Part shown: positions 9,421-19,097 of the stretch, in pieces
Position numbering within the stretch: position 1 is the stretch's first letter
Layout: each line of letters starts with the position of its first letter
From: Vibrio lentus
GTDB lineage: Bacteria; Pseudomonadota; Gammaproteobacteria; Enterobacterales; Vibrionaceae
DNA: 64,000 bases
Reading direction: 5' to 3'
Assembly (NCBI RefSeq): GCF_030409755.1
Contig: NZ_JAUFQE010000002.1
Span: forward strand, 1,240,001 to 1,304,000
Program-made: the position numbers and the translations under genes
The notes under the pieces: generated by a model
What the model saw: only the letters and a program-made list of their open reading frames with translations
Told to the model about the DNA's origin: nothing
Database searches by the model: none

Positions 9421-9436
9421 TTGCACGTTTTTTGCG
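9421..9436 (+). promoter_or_regulatory. Candidate sigma54 (-24/-12) promoter of amtB
   Basis: TTGCAC-N5-TTGC has the correct spacing and differs from the sigma54 consensus TGGCAC-N5-TTGC only in the first G. Transcription would start near 9448 and give a leader of about 100 bases before the amtB ATG. This fits nitrogen control of ammonium uptake. Confidence 0.6.
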
Positions 9437-9545
9437 TAACCAAGTTGGAACGCATCTTGCGTTTACTGTTGAGTCTTTAATTAATTACGACATCAATTCG
9501 CACGGTTCTAGTGCAATTGAGACAAAGCTAAGGGAGAGAGCTTTA

Positions 9546-10766
9546 ATGAGTCAAACGGTTAACCAAGTTCATAGCGCAGTACAGAGCTTGACGCAGAGTT
9601 CGGATACTCTGTTTTTATTACTAGGCGCGATCATGGTCTTCTTAATGCATGCTGGTTTTGCATTTTTGGAAGTCGGTACAGTTAGAAAGAAGAACCAAGT
9701 TAATGCGTTGGTTAAGATCCTCTCGGACTTTGGAGTCTCCGCCATTGCTTACTTCTTTATCGGTTATTGGGTCGCTTACGGCGCGCACTTTTTTGCCGAT
9801 GCAGAAACGCTATCGCAAGGGAATGGATACGAGCTGGTTAAGTTTTTCTTCCTAATGACCTTTGCAGCAGCAATCCCTGCGATTGTATCCGGTGGTATTG
9901 CAGAACGTGCACGTTTCTACCCAATCTTGATTGCGACACTGTTTACCGTTGGATTCATCTACCCGTTTTTTGAAGGCATCATCTGGAACGGTAATTTTGG
10001 CTTTCAAGCATGGCTAGAAGGACAGTTTGGTTACGGATTTCATGACTTCGCGGGTTCTGTTGTGGTTCATGGCGTTGGCGGCTGGATTGCATTGGTCGCG
10101 GTTTACTTCCTTGGCATGCGTAAAGGCCGAATCCGTGCAGGTAAACACACCAACTTCGCACCATCGAACATTCCTTTCTTAGCATTAGGTTCTTGGATCT
10201 TATGTGTGGGTTGGTTTGGCTTCAACGTGATGTCTGCTCAAGCAATCAATGGCATCAGTGGACTCGTTGCAATGAACTCATTAATGGCGATGGTCGGTGG
10301 TATTCTTGCGGCTTTAGTCGCAGGTAAAAATGACCCCGGCTTCATTCATAATGGTCCTTTGGCTGGTCTCGTGGCGATTTGTGCTGGTTCAGATTTAATG
10401 CATCCACTCGGCGCACTGGTAACAGGCGGCGTAGCTGGCGCATTGTTCGTTTACTTGTTCACTTACATGCAGAACAAAACACAGATAGATGATGTGCTAG
10501 GTGTGTGGCCTCTACACGGTGTATGTGGTGCATGGGGCGGCATTGCAGCAGGTGTCTTCGGTCAACAAGCATTCTGGGGGTTAGGGGGCGTAAGCTTTAC
10601 TGCTCAGGTGATTGGTACGCTAGCGGGCATTACAGTCGCTTTAATCGGTGCATTGGTTGTCTACGGTGTGTTGAGCAAAGTAACTGGCCTAAGGTTAAGT
10701 GAAGAAGATGAGTTTAATGGCGCGGATCTTTCTATCCATAAGATCTCATCAATCAACGAAGACTGA
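9546..10766 (+). CDS. amtB: Ammonium transporter, Amt family
   Basis: A 406-residue inner-membrane channel for ammonium/ammonia. I start it at the ATG at 9546 (MSQTVNQVHS), behind GGGAGAG; the frame is open further upstream but that part lies in the promoter. About eleven membrane helices are visible. The twin pore histidines fall in FAGSVVVHGVGG and GVWPLHGVCGAWGG, and the family stretch FLMHAGFAFLEVG is present near the start. No glnK lies next to it, unlike the enteric glnK-amtB pair. It is a single-gene unit with its own terminator. Confidence 0.92.
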   Translation: MSQTVNQVHSAVQSLTQSSDTLFLLLGAIMVFLMHAGFAFLEVGTVRKKNQVNALVKILSDFGVSAIAYFFIGYWVAYGAHFFADAETLSQGNGYELVKFFFLMTFAAAIPAIVSGGIAERARFYPILIATLFTVGFIYPFFEGIIWNGNFGFQAWLEGQFGYGFHDFAGSVVVHGVGGWIALVAVYFLGMRKGRIRAGKHTNFAPSNIPFLALGSWILCVGWFGFNVMSAQAINGISGLVAMNSLMAMVGGILAALVAGKNDPGFIHNGPLAGLVAICAGSDLMHPLGALVTGGVAGALFVYLFTYMQNKTQIDDVLGVWPLHGVCGAWGGIAAGVFGQQAFWGLGGVSFTAQVIGTLAGITVALIGALVVYGVLSKVTGLRLSEEDEFNGADLSIHKISSINED

Positions 10767-10789
10767 TCACGATTCAATAGATAAGCATC

Positions 10790-10812
10790 AAGCGGCTTCG
10801 GCCGCTTTTTTT
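10790..10812 (+). terminator. Terminator of amtB
   Basis: AAGCGGC-TTCG-GCCGCTT followed by TTTTTT: a UUCG tetraloop hairpin. Confidence 0.9.
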
Positions 10813-10970
10813 GTCCCTATTTCATTTCTGAACAGCAGACTTCGAGCGAGTTATGTCACAAATAACCAATGAATTCAGTTGGCTAAGACTATGGTCTAAT
10901 CCCTAAAACTATTGTTGGAATTTGAACAGTGCTAAGCTGTTACACAGTGACATATCTAAAAGGACGTTAT

Positions 10971-11705
10971 ATGCATTTCCCATACAGAAATATCGTAATT
11001 CTTACTGGTGCCGGAATCTCAGCGGAGTCGGGGATACAAACATTTCGAGCGCAAGACGGATTATGGGAAAACCATAAAATCGAAGATGTCGCGACACCAG
11101 AAGGTTTTGCAAAAGATCCAGATTTGGTGCAAGAATTCTACAATAAGCGTCGTCATGGCTTACAAAGCGAAAGCATCCTGCCAAATGCAGCCCATAAGGC
11201 GCTAGGAGAGCTTGAAGACAAGCTCGACGGCAAAGTAACAATCATCACTCAAAACATCGACAACCTTCATGAGCGCGGTGGTAGCAGCAATATCATCCAC
11301 ATGCACGGCGAGCTATTGAAAGCGCGATGCAGCGAATCCAATCAGGTTATCGAACATAAAGACAATATCGAAACCGGTGAGCTTTGTCATTGTTGCCAGA
11401 TCCCAGCTCAAATGCGCCCTCATATTGTTTGGTTTGGCGAAATGCCGTTAAGAATGGGCGACATCTATTCTGCATTAGAAGACGCAGACTTGTTTATCTC
11501 TATCGGTACGTCAGGTGTGGTTTATCCAGCGGCCGGTTTTGTTCATGACGCTAGAATGCATGGCGCACACACTATCGAGATCAACCTTGAACCGAGTGCG
11601 GTTGAGAGCGAATTTGAAGAGAAACGCTACGGCAAAGCCAGTATTGAAGTGCCGAAATTAGTCGGTGAGCTGTTGTCTGTAGAGAAAGGATCTTTAACCG
11701 CTTAA
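10971..11705 (+). CDS. cobB: NAD-dependent protein deacylase, sirtuin family
   Basis: A 244-residue class III sirtuin. Start chosen at the ATG at 10971 with AGGA upstream. NAD-binding and catalytic motifs are complete: [10 protein letters not shown] (near residues 14-23), [12 protein letters not shown], the catalytic His in HMHGEL, VWFGEMP, and GTSGVVYPA. The zinc site has cysteines in ARCSES and CHCC. The Tyr/Arg pair for acyl-lysine selectivity ([18 protein letters not shown] region) resembles the succinyl/malonyl-accepting group. It removes acyl groups from lysines, for example on acetyl-CoA synthetase. Monocistronic, with a strong terminator after it. Confidence 0.92.
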   Translation: MHFPYRNIVILTGAGISAESGIQTFRAQDGLWENHKIEDVATPEGFAKDPDLVQEFYNKRRHGLQSESILPNAAHKALGELEDKLDGKVTIITQNIDNLHERGGSSNIIHMHGELLKARCSESNQVIEHKDNIETGELCHCCQIPAQMRPHIVWFGEMPLRMGDIYSALEDADLFISIGTSGVVYPAAGFVHDARMHGAHTIEINLEPSAVESEFEEKRYGKASIEVPKLVGELLSVEKGSLTA

Positions 11706-11743
11706 ACTCGATACAGAGCTTTTGATCGAGCCTTAGCCAAAAG

Positions 11744-11792
11744 GCAAATACGCGTCTAACTGCAAGTAAGTTAGATAGGTATTTGCTTTTTT
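11744..11792 (+). terminator. Terminator of cobB
   Basis: Outer stem GCAAATAC / GTATTTGC and inner stem TCTAACT / AGTTAGA, then TTTTTT. Confidence 0.85.
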
Positions 11793-11840
11793 GTTGATGA
11801 AGACTTTGTTCATAACGACAAATGGCGGCCTCTCAAAATC

Positions 11841-12656
11841 TTAACTCACTGAAGATTGAGAGCTAACGCCGACTGAACGCTGCGCTTTTTTCATTTCGTA
11901 CATCGCCTTATCCGACTTATCAAGCGCCTGTTGAAAGTTTTCTTGGCAAGTGACTTCGATGCCGTAAGAAAAGGAGATATTTTCACCGTGAAGTAGATTG
12001 TTTACCTGACTGACGAACTCACCACCACGACCCAGCTGCGCTGTTGCGACAAACTCATCACCGCCTACTCGAAACACCATTTCATCTTCCAATACCGCTT
12101 GGGTTAATGCTTGTGAGAAGCGAACAATCATTAAATCTCCGACTTTATGGCCTTTACGATCGTTCACCGCTTTTAAGCCATCCAAATCGAAATAGATGAG
12201 TTCGAATTCTTTCAATGTAATCGCATCAAACTTCTTACGGTTATACAAACCTGTTAGCTCATCTTGCTTGCTTTGATCTTTTAATTGAGTCGTCAGCTCA
12301 GTAATGCCGTAGGCAATAAGTAAGAAGGCTATTTGTAATAAACCGTCTTCAAGAAAGGTGTCGAGTAGTTCGTTCCTGTCTGCCCATTCATCGAGATGTT
12401 TGAGTTCTGTGGTCACATCATAAAATAGGTTGAAAATAAGCAGTAGGGCGCCGTAACGAAGGACTTTGTGAGGGCGAATGGCGTGACGAGCAACGTAGTA
12501 GATGTACATGGTAATCACGAGCGTATTTGTTTCAAAAAACAGGTCGTAATTTGACTCTATATGTATAAACGAACTCAGGCCAAGCATCAAGAAAGACGCA
12601 AGAAGCATTAGAGTCACAACCAATAATATAGGGTTCGCTGGCATTTTAAATCGCAC
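11841..12656 (-). CDS. Membrane-bound diguanylate cyclase (GGDEF)
   Basis: A 271-residue protein. The N-terminal half (about residues 8-125) carries four or five membrane helices, then a GGDEF domain follows (about 130-265). The active-site loop reads RVGGDEF, and the DELTGLYNRKKFD and YFDLDGLKAVND stretches are intact, so it should make cyclic di-GMP. I see no RxxD inhibitory site before the loop. No EAL domain. The signal sensed by the membrane part is unknown. It is separate from the polyamine operon, though near it. Confidence 0.85.
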   Translation of the reverse strand: MRFKMPANPILLVVTLMLLASFLMLGLSSFIHIESNYDLFFETNTLVITMYIYYVARHAIRPHKVLRYGALLLIFNLFYDVTTELKHLDEWADRNELLDTFLEDGLLQIAFLLIAYGITELTTQLKDQSKQDELTGLYNRKKFDAITLKEFELIYFDLDGLKAVNDRKGHKVGDLMIVRFSQALTQAVLEDEMVFRVGGDEFVATAQLGRGGEFVSQVNNLLHGENISFSYGIEVTCQENFQQALDKSDKAMYEMKKAQRSVGVSSQSSVS

Positions 12657-12699
12657 TTCATATTGTTTACATAATCCTATATAAAGTGTAGATAAAAAT

Positions 12700-12719
12700 A
12701 AAGCGGCTTACGCCGCTTT
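12700..12719 (-). terminator. Terminator at the end of the pot operon
   Basis: AAAGCGGC-TTAC-GCCGCTTT lies just downstream of the second potD gene on the minus strand. Confidence 0.75.
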
Positions 12720-12739
12720 ATTAATCAGTCAGTAACAAT

Positions 12740-13777
12740 CTAGTTGTTTACTTTAAGTTTTTGGAAGTACTCGTCATAAATGACGCTCGCTTCGCCAACT
12801 TCATCTTGCCAAACGCCGTTATCCATCACTGATTGTGGTGGGAAAACGTTCTTATCTTCAGCAAATTCTTTAGGAAGAAGAGGGTAAGCCGTTTTAACTG
12901 GCGTCGGGTAACCGATCTCTAAAGCAATCTTAGCTGCGTTTTCAGGGCGAAGAAGGAAGTCGATCATCTTATGTGCCGCTTCAGTGTTCTTAGCACCTGC
13001 TGGAATCGCTAGGCTGTCCATCCAGAAGATAGCGCCTTTCTCTGGCCAAATGATGTCAATCGTTGCACCTTCTTGGCGTGCCATGTAAGCAGAGCCATTC
13101 CAAAGCATACCAAGAGACACTTCACCCGCTAGGTAAGGGTTCGCTGGGAAATCTGAGTTAAATACCAATACGTTTGGCATCAGCTTACGAAGTTCTTCGT
13201 ACGCTTCTTTGATTTCTTCAGGGTTTGTTGTGTTTGGAGAGTAACCCAGTTTAGACAGTGCGATATGGAAAACTTCACGAGAGTCATCCATCATCATCAG
13301 TTGACCTTCCCACTGTGTATCCCACAGATCGCCCCAGTTTTTAATTGAAGACTTGTCTAGCATATCTGAGTTGATACCAATACCCGTTGCGCCCCAGATG
13401 TATGGGATCGAGTAGTTGTTGTTTGGGTCAAATGGCTTATCTAAGTAATTTGTATCCAAATCTGCAAAGTGGCTTAGCTTAGTTTTATCAAGCTCTTGAA
13501 GCATGCCTTCTTTACGCATCTTAGAAACGAAGTAAGTAGAAGGAACGACCAAGTCGTAACCCGTACCTTGAGTTTTTAACTTAGCGTACATGCTTTCGTT
13601 AGACTCATAAGTTGAGTAATAGACTTTAATGCCAGTCTCTTCTGTGAAGTCTTCTAGTACTTCATTTGGAATATATTCAGACCAGTTGTAAAAATACAGT
13701 TCTTGGTCAGCTGCGAAAGAGGGTGTAGAAAGTAAAGTAGCAGCACACAATGCGCCGGTATACAGTGTTTTTTTCAT
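12740..13777 (-). CDS. potD2: Polyamine-binding periplasmic protein PotD, second paralogue
   Basis: A 345-residue solute-binding protein. I start it at MKKTLYTGALC (13777), which gives a clean signal peptide ending near SFAAD; an upstream ATG at 13792 would add five residues. The mature sequence has the PotD/PotF signatures LYFYNWSEYIP and ETGIKVYYSTYESNE, plus the aromatic and acidic residues of the polyamine pocket. It is clearly homologous along its whole length to the PotD encoded directly upstream. The two likely differ in polyamine preference. Last gene of the potABC-D-D operon. Confidence 0.9.
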   Translation of the reverse strand: MKKTLYTGALCAATLLSTPSFAADQELYFYNWSEYIPNEVLEDFTEETGIKVYYSTYESNESMYAKLKTQGTGYDLVVPSTYFVSKMRKEGMLQELDKTKLSHFADLDTNYLDKPFDPNNNYSIPYIWGATGIGINSDMLDKSSIKNWGDLWDTQWEGQLMMMDDSREVFHIALSKLGYSPNTTNPEEIKEAYEELRKLMPNVLVFNSDFPANPYLAGEVSLGMLWNGSAYMARQEGATIDIIWPEKGAIFWMDSLAIPAGAKNTEAAHKMIDFLLRPENAAKIALEIGYPTPVKTAYPLLPKEFAEDKNVFPPQSVMDNGVWQDEVGEASVIYDEYFQKLKVNN

Positions 13778-14004
13778 TACTGTTCCGTTCATTTGTTTGA
13801 TTTGGAGCTGGGTATTGAACCCAAAGTAAATGGATTTCTAAAAATCGCGCTAAATTATAGCAGTGATATAACAAAATAGGCAGCCTAAGCTGCCTATTCA
13901 TTGATATTCTTATTTTTAACTTGTTGATTACCTAACTAGACTTGTTAAGTAAACCAGTTACTTACTAGCCTCTGTTGACCAGAGCAATTAGGTAACGAAC
14001 TCGC

Positions 14005-15039
14005 TTACTGACCGGCTTTAAGCTTCATGAAGTAATCTTCGTACTTCACTGTCTTATCGCCAACCGCAGCTTGCCATTCCACACGGTCAAGGTCTTCTTG
14101 TGACGGGAACAAAGCAGGGCTGTCTTTGAACTTCTCGTTAGACGCTTTAACTGCCGTTAGGTAGCCTGTGTCACGAGATATTTGCTCTGCGATTTCTGGG
14201 CGAAGTAGGAAGTCTATCATCTTATGAGCTGCTTCTACGTTTACTGCGCCAGAACTGATAGCAAAGTTATCAACCCAACCGATGCCGCCTTCTTTAGGGA
14301 AAACCAGTTTAATCGGCAGACCTTCATTTTGCGCTGCAGCAGCAGAACCGTTCCAAAGCATACCAAGACCCACTTCACCAGACATGTATGGCGCGCCAGG
14401 GTTATCTGAGTTAAACACAAGAACGTTTGGCATCAACTTACGCAGTTCAGCGTAGGCTTCGTCGATTTCTTTCTCGTTCGTCGTGTTACCTGAGTAACCT
14501 AACTTTCTCAGCGCGATGTGGAACACTTCACGTGTGTCGTCCATCATCATTAGCTGACCTTCAAGTTCAGGCTTCCATAAATCTGCCCAGCTTTGGAAAT
14601 CTTCTGGATCGTACATGTCTGTGTTAACAGCCAAACCAGTAATAGCAACTACGTGTGGAATAGAGTAGTCGTTATTCGGGTCGTATGGCTTATCTAGGTA
14701 GTTTGTATCTAGATTGGAAAAATTGCTTAGCTTAGTTTTGTCGATCTTTTGAAGCATGCCTTCGTCGCGCATTTTAGACACGAAGTAGGTTGAAGGAACC
14801 ACAAGGTCATAACCTTTATTGTGCGTTTTCAATTTTGCGTACAAAGTTTCATTCGACTCGTAAGTCGAGTAAATCACTTTGATGCCCGTTTCATCAGTGA
14901 ACTGTTCTAAGATCTCACTGTTGATGTAAGGTCCCCAGTTCATGAATACCAATTCTTTGTCATCTTTTGCAAACGATGGTGCAGATAACATTGAAAGCGC
15001 ACATGCACTACCAGCTAATAGAGTAGCCCATTTTTTCAT
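14005..15039 (-). CDS. potD: Spermidine/putrescine-binding periplasmic protein PotD, first paralogue
   Basis: A 344-residue periplasmic binding protein with a signal peptide (MKKWATLLAGSACALS..., cleavage near SFAKD). Start at 15039 preferred over 15054. It opens with VFMNWGPYINSEIL and carries the STYESNETLYAKLKTH stretch. It delivers polyamine to the PotB/PotC channel. Compared with its downstream neighbour, the region near YMSGEVGLGMLWNGSAAAAQNEG differs, suggesting altered ligand contacts. A 227-bp gap separates the two potD genes. Confidence 0.9.
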   Translation of the reverse strand: MKKWATLLAGSACALSMLSAPSFAKDDKELVFMNWGPYINSEILEQFTDETGIKVIYSTYESNETLYAKLKTHNKGYDLVVPSTYFVSKMRDEGMLQKIDKTKLSNFSNLDTNYLDKPYDPNNDYSIPHVVAITGLAVNTDMYDPEDFQSWADLWKPELEGQLMMMDDTREVFHIALRKLGYSGNTTNEKEIDEAYAELRKLMPNVLVFNSDNPGAPYMSGEVGLGMLWNGSAAAAQNEGLPIKLVFPKEGGIGWVDNFAISSGAVNVEAAHKMIDFLLRPEIAEQISRDTGYLTAVKASNEKFKDSPALFPSQEDLDRVEWQAAVGDKTVKYEDYFMKLKAGQ

Positions 15040-15176
15040 TGACGTTAGCTCCAAACTAAACGTTGCCTAAAGGCAGTAGATAGAAAAACAGAATGGCAAT
15101 TTACCATTCTGTTTATGAATAACATTTTTGTTAAACTTGAATCTTATCAAGTCCATCTCAGTAAAGAGTAGGAGAC

Positions 15177-15947
15177 TTACTTGATTTTCTCTCTCGCTAA
15201 CAACTGAGAAATAATCACCAGTATTAACGACACCACTAACATCACTGTTGCTAGGGCATTGACCTCTGGAGATATACCGACTTTAACCATCGAGTAAATC
15301 TTCAGTGGCAAGATTTCGTAAGTTGGCCCTGTAACAAAAGAGCTGATGATCACATCGTCCAAAGACAGAGTGAAGCTCAATAACCAACCCGCAGCAACCG
15401 CTGGCTTAGCAAGAGGCAGGATGATCTGTTTTAGAATCGTCCATTCACTTGCACCTAAATCTTTTGCGGCTTCTAGCATCTTCACATCAAAGCCATTCAA
15501 GCGACTGTAGACCGTGACAACAACGAACGGCAGACAGAAAGTAATGTGCGCTGCAAGTAGGGTAAAGAACCCAAGTTGCACACCCATTACCAAGAATAGC
15601 GCAAGAAGCGAAATCGCCATTACGATATCTGGTGACATCATCACGATGAACAACATGCCATTGACGATGCCTTTACCTTTAAATTGGTAACGGAATAGGG
15701 CAACAGCAGTCAGGCTTCCGACAATCGTTGCGGCAGTTGCTGAGAACACCGCTACGTTGATCGAGTGCCACGCAGCCTGCATTAGGCTGTCGTTGTTAAT
15801 CAGCGCGTCATACCACTTAGTGGTAAAGCCACCCCATTTCATGCCGAATTTATTGGCATTAAACGAGTTTGCAATCAATACGATAATAGGTAGGTATAGA
15901 AAAGCGTATACCAGCGCCATAAAGCTGAACTTAACTGTGCGACCCAT
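15177..15947 (-). CDS. potC: Polyamine ABC transporter permease PotC
   Basis: A 256-residue inner-membrane permease with six predicted helices. The EAA loop that docks onto the ATPase reads [24 protein letters not shown], near residues 165-190. It shares one base with the end of potB, so the two are translationally coupled. Together with PotB it forms the channel for spermidine and putrescine. Confidence 0.92.
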   Translation of the reverse strand: MGRTVKFSFMALVYAFLYLPIIVLIANSFNANKFGMKWGGFTTKWYDALINNDSLMQAAWHSINVAVFSATAATIVGSLTAVALFRYQFKGKGIVNGMLFIVMMSPDIVMAISLLALFLVMGVQLGFFTLLAAHITFCLPFVVVTVYSRLNGFDVKMLEAAKDLGASEWTILKQIILPLAKPAVAAGWLLSFTLSLDDVIISSFVTGPTYEILPLKIYSMVKVGISPEVNALATVMLVVSLILVIISQLLAREKIK

Positions 15948-16804
15948 TAGTCTAGCTCCACTTTCTTATTCAATAACTTGCCTGCACGGTAGTAGGCATA
16001 AAGCATCACGGCCATAGCCGTAGTCAGTGCAATACTGGTTGCTGCGCCAAACGGCCAATCACGAGCATTGAGTACTTGGCTCTTAATAACGTTACCGATC
16101 AATAGGTTCTTGGCACCGCCCAACAAGTCTGAAATGTAGAACATGCCAAGCGCAGGGAGCAATACAAGTAAACAACCGCCGATAATGCCTGGCATCGTTA
16201 GCGGTAAAACAACCTTCAATAGCGTTTGAAGTTTGTTCGCACCTAAATCTTTCGCTGCTTCTAAATAAGTATCGTCTAGCTTTTCAATCGCTGAATACAA
16301 CGGCAAAATCATGAACGGGAGTAGGATATACACTAAACCGATCATTACTGCCGTTTCTGAATACATAATACGAAGTGGTTTATCGATAATGTCTAACGCC
16401 AACAAGCCTTTGTTCAACACACCTTGAGTCCCCAGAACCACTTTTAATCCGTAAGTACGAATCAAAGAGTTTGTCCAGAACGGTACAATCACTAAAAACA
16501 ACATGATTGGACGCCATTTCGCAGGCATTTTTGCCACGATGTAAGCGAATGGGTAACCAATAATTAAACAAAGTAGGGTTGCGACAATCGCCATATAAAA
16601 TGAGTGCATCAGCACTTTAAAATACAGCGGGTCAGCCAAACGCAGGTAGTTATCGAGAGTGAAGGTCATCTCGATCAAGTTCGCTTCATCACGAGCTAGA
16701 AAGCTAGTACCTATGATCATGATGTTTGGAATCATCACGAACAGCACTAACCAACCTGTGATTAAAGCAACAATCGCGTTTTGTAAATTAAACTTCTTGC
16801 TCAT
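15947..16804 (-). CDS. potB: Polyamine ABC transporter permease PotB
   Basis: A 285-residue permease with six predicted helices and an EAA loop ([24 protein letters not shown]) near residues 182-205. Its start lies 17 bp inside the 3' end of potA. Partner of PotC in the membrane channel. Confidence 0.92.
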   Translation of the reverse strand: MSKKFNLQNAIVALITGWLVLFVMIPNIMIIGTSFLARDEANLIEMTFTLDNYLRLADPLYFKVLMHSFYMAIVATLLCLIIGYPFAYIVAKMPAKWRPIMLFLVIVPFWTNSLIRTYGLKVVLGTQGVLNKGLLALDIIDKPLRIMYSETAVMIGLVYILLPFMILPLYSAIEKLDDTYLEAAKDLGANKLQTLLKVVLPLTMPGIIGGCLLVLLPALGMFYISDLLGGAKNLLIGNVIKSQVLNARDWPFGAATSIALTTAMAVMLYAYYRAGKLLNKKVELD

Positions 16805-17903
16805 CTTCTAACACCACTTCCCAGCTATCAACCCAAGTTACTGCAACTTTTTGGCCCAGTGAGTGATCAACATCAGGGTCATCTTCGTTGAAGAATTCGC
16901 TAACCATGACACGCATACCTGATTCAAGTTCTACGACTGAATCTAATGTCATGCCTTTGTAGGTTCGCTCGACAATGTGGCCAACAATACCGCTTTGGTC
17001 CGACTCTTTAATTTCTTCGATACGAAGATCTTCAGGGCGAAGTAGTACTTGCAGTTTTTGGCCCGGTGTTACGTCTTTATCGTGATAGATAATTGACTCT
17101 TCACCTTCGATTGTCGCAACAATGCGCTTTTCATCTTGACGAGATTTCGCTGTCGCTTCGAATACGTTAATTTCACCAATGAAACGAGCAACAAATAAGT
17201 TCTTAGGCTCTTCGTAAATTTCTCTTGGTGTTCCGTCTTGTTCAATCACGCCATCTCGCATAACAATAATACGGTCAGACATGGACAATGCTTCTTCTTG
17301 GTCATGCGTTACAAAGATGAACGTGATACCAAGTTGACGTTGCAGTTGTTTAAGCTCGATTTGCATCTGTTTACGTAGTTTGTAATCAAGAGCAGATAGA
17401 GACTCATCCAACAAAAGAACCTTAGGCTTATTAACGACAGCACGAGCGATTGCGATACGTTGCTGTTGACCACCGGATAGCTGGTGTGGCTTTCGTTGTG
17501 CCATTTGTTGTAGGCGCACCATTTTTAAAGCATCCATTACACGAGGTTCAATCTCAGTGTTTGGCACTTTCTGCATGCGTAAACCAAATGCCACATTGTC
17601 GAAAACGGTCATATGTGGGAATAGGGCATAGCTTTGGAATACAGTGTTAACATGCCTTTGCTCAGCAGGAACTTGGGTTACATTCTGTTGGGCTAATAGT
17701 ATTTCACCACTATCTGCCGTTTCAAACCCTGCAATCATTCTTAGTACCGTGGTTTTACCACAACCGGACGGGCCTAATATCGTGAGAAACTCACCATGAT
17801 TTACGTTTAGATCAAGATTGCCGATGACTTCCTTACCATCGAAACTTTTACTAATGCCAGTTAACTGTACGACTGGCTTTCCTACTGATTTTTTAGCGTT
17901 CAA
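16788..17903 (-). CDS. potA: Polyamine ABC transporter ATPase PotA
   Basis: A 371-residue ATPase. Walker [11 protein letters not shown]-loop [11 protein letters not shown], signature LSGGQQQR, Walker [13 protein letters not shown] and switch HDQEEA are all present in the first 240 residues. The C-terminal third is the OB-fold (TOBE) regulatory domain. It is the first gene of the potA-B-C-D-D operon and powers import of spermidine/putrescine. Confidence 0.95.
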   Translation of the reverse strand: MNAKKSVGKPVVQLTGISKSFDGKEVIGNLDLNVNHGEFLTILGPSGCGKTTVLRMIAGFETADSGEILLAQQNVTQVPAEQRHVNTVFQSYALFPHMTVFDNVAFGLRMQKVPNTEIEPRVMDALKMVRLQQMAQRKPHQLSGGQQQRIAIARAVVNKPKVLLLDESLSALDYKLRKQMQIELKQLQRQLGITFIFVTHDQEEALSMSDRIIVMRDGVIEQDGTPREIYEEPKNLFVARFIGEINVFEATAKSRQDEKRIVATIEGEESIIYHDKDVTPGQKLQVLLRPEDLRIEEIKESDQSGIVGHIVERTYKGMTLDSVVELESGMRVMVSEFFNEDDPDVDHSLGQKVAVTWVDSWEVVLEDEQEV

Positions 17904-18233
17904 CGTCTGTTTTTCTCCACCTTGGTTCTATTTGAGACCTGTTGCTATACACTTTTAAGGCGCGCATGATAATCACCAAAAACGTGAATTCAAAGCATTT
18001 TTTACCATTCGAAGATAAAAAATTTCGCAGGTAAAACTAAACATCCTTTACCATACTGTTATTTATTGGGTTTACACCTTAATAAGTGTCTAATTATTAA
18101 CCATTAAGACGCAAAAGCAAGCCTTGTTACAGATTCATATTTTAGTTTGTGTCCGACATATGAGTATAATGAAGGTAATTTTTTATCAATAAGTTAGGTG
18201 GCTTCAAGCAATTGAACACACCTAGGTATCAAT
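17904..18233. promoter_or_regulatory. Divergent intergenic region between potA and the + strand membrane gene
   Basis: About 330 A+T-rich bases that must hold the promoters of both the pot operon (-) and the gene at 18234 (+). I see no palindrome or known operator that I can name, and no open frame with a ribosome site. Confidence 0.5.
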
Positions 18234-19097
18234 ATGAACAACGACATCGAAAAAGATTTTAATTTGGGCGGTAGTATCGACCGTGCACTTTCCGGCGATT
18301 ATGAGCTCAAAGCAACGGCTGTATTCCAAGAAGCATGGAAACATACGGTAAGTCACTTTCTTTCGTTTTCTCCTGCGATCGTTGCATTGATGTTCGTGCA
18401 ATTGGCTATTTTTTACATCGCATTGAAATTACAACTTGGTGATCCAGCAGTCATTTTAGATGCCGTTATCGACCCTGAGGCATTTACACCACAAATCGTT
18501 GAATCTATTTTCATCGCTAACTTTAGCTATGAAGTGGTGAGTGCACCTATCTATGCGGGCATCAGCCTAATGGCAATGAGCCACGCTGCAGGTTTGCACA
18601 CCAAAACTCGTCATATTGGTAAAGGCTTACAATTTACCGTACCGGTTATCTTGGTGACATTGTTCAGTTTAATGCTGCAAGGTATCGCAGGAATGCTATT
18701 ACCGTTTCTTTCTATCTACTTTTCATTGGCTTTCAGCCATTCAATCCTATTGATTTGTGATAAGAAAGTTCCGCCAATGCAATCACTGTTGCTTTCACTA
18801 CGAGCAGTAAATAAGAAAATCTTCACCGTTGCATCTATTTATCTATTAGTGATGCTGATGTTTATCGTCGCTGCGATGATGTACGGCATTGGCTTGATCT
18901 TCGTTTTACCATTCTTCTTCCACGTGAAAGGCATTCTTTACCGCGAAATGTTTGGTATTAAGTTAAAAGTTATTGCGTCAGATCGACCAAATAACGATGA
19001 CGATCATAACGACAGCAGCAATGGCGACAATAATAACGGCGGCAACAACAGTAACGATGGTAACAAAAACAAAAACCCTCAGGTGTTCGATGCGTAA
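18234..19097 (+). CDS. Membrane protein of unknown function with Asn/Asp-rich tail
   Basis: A 287-residue protein with about six membrane helices between residues 40 and 240. The last 45 residues are a low-complexity hydrophilic tail made of Asn, Asp, Gly and Ser. The layout resembles YciC-like membrane proteins, but I do not see enough to name it. The stop lies 8 bp inside the downstream glucosaminidase gene, so the pair is coupled and may act together on the envelope. Confidence 0.7.
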   Translation: MNNDIEKDFNLGGSIDRALSGDYELKATAVFQEAWKHTVSHFLSFSPAIVALMFVQLAIFYIALKLQLGDPAVILDAVIDPEAFTPQIVESIFIANFSYEVVSAPIYAGISLMAMSHAAGLHTKTRHIGKGLQFTVPVILVTLFSLMLQGIAGMLLPFLSIYFSLAFSHSILLICDKKVPPMQSLLLSLRAVNKKIFTVASIYLLVMLMFIVAAMMYGIGLIFVLPFFFHVKGILYREMFGIKLKVIASDRPNNDDDHNDSSNGDNNNGGNNSNDGNKNKNPQVFDA

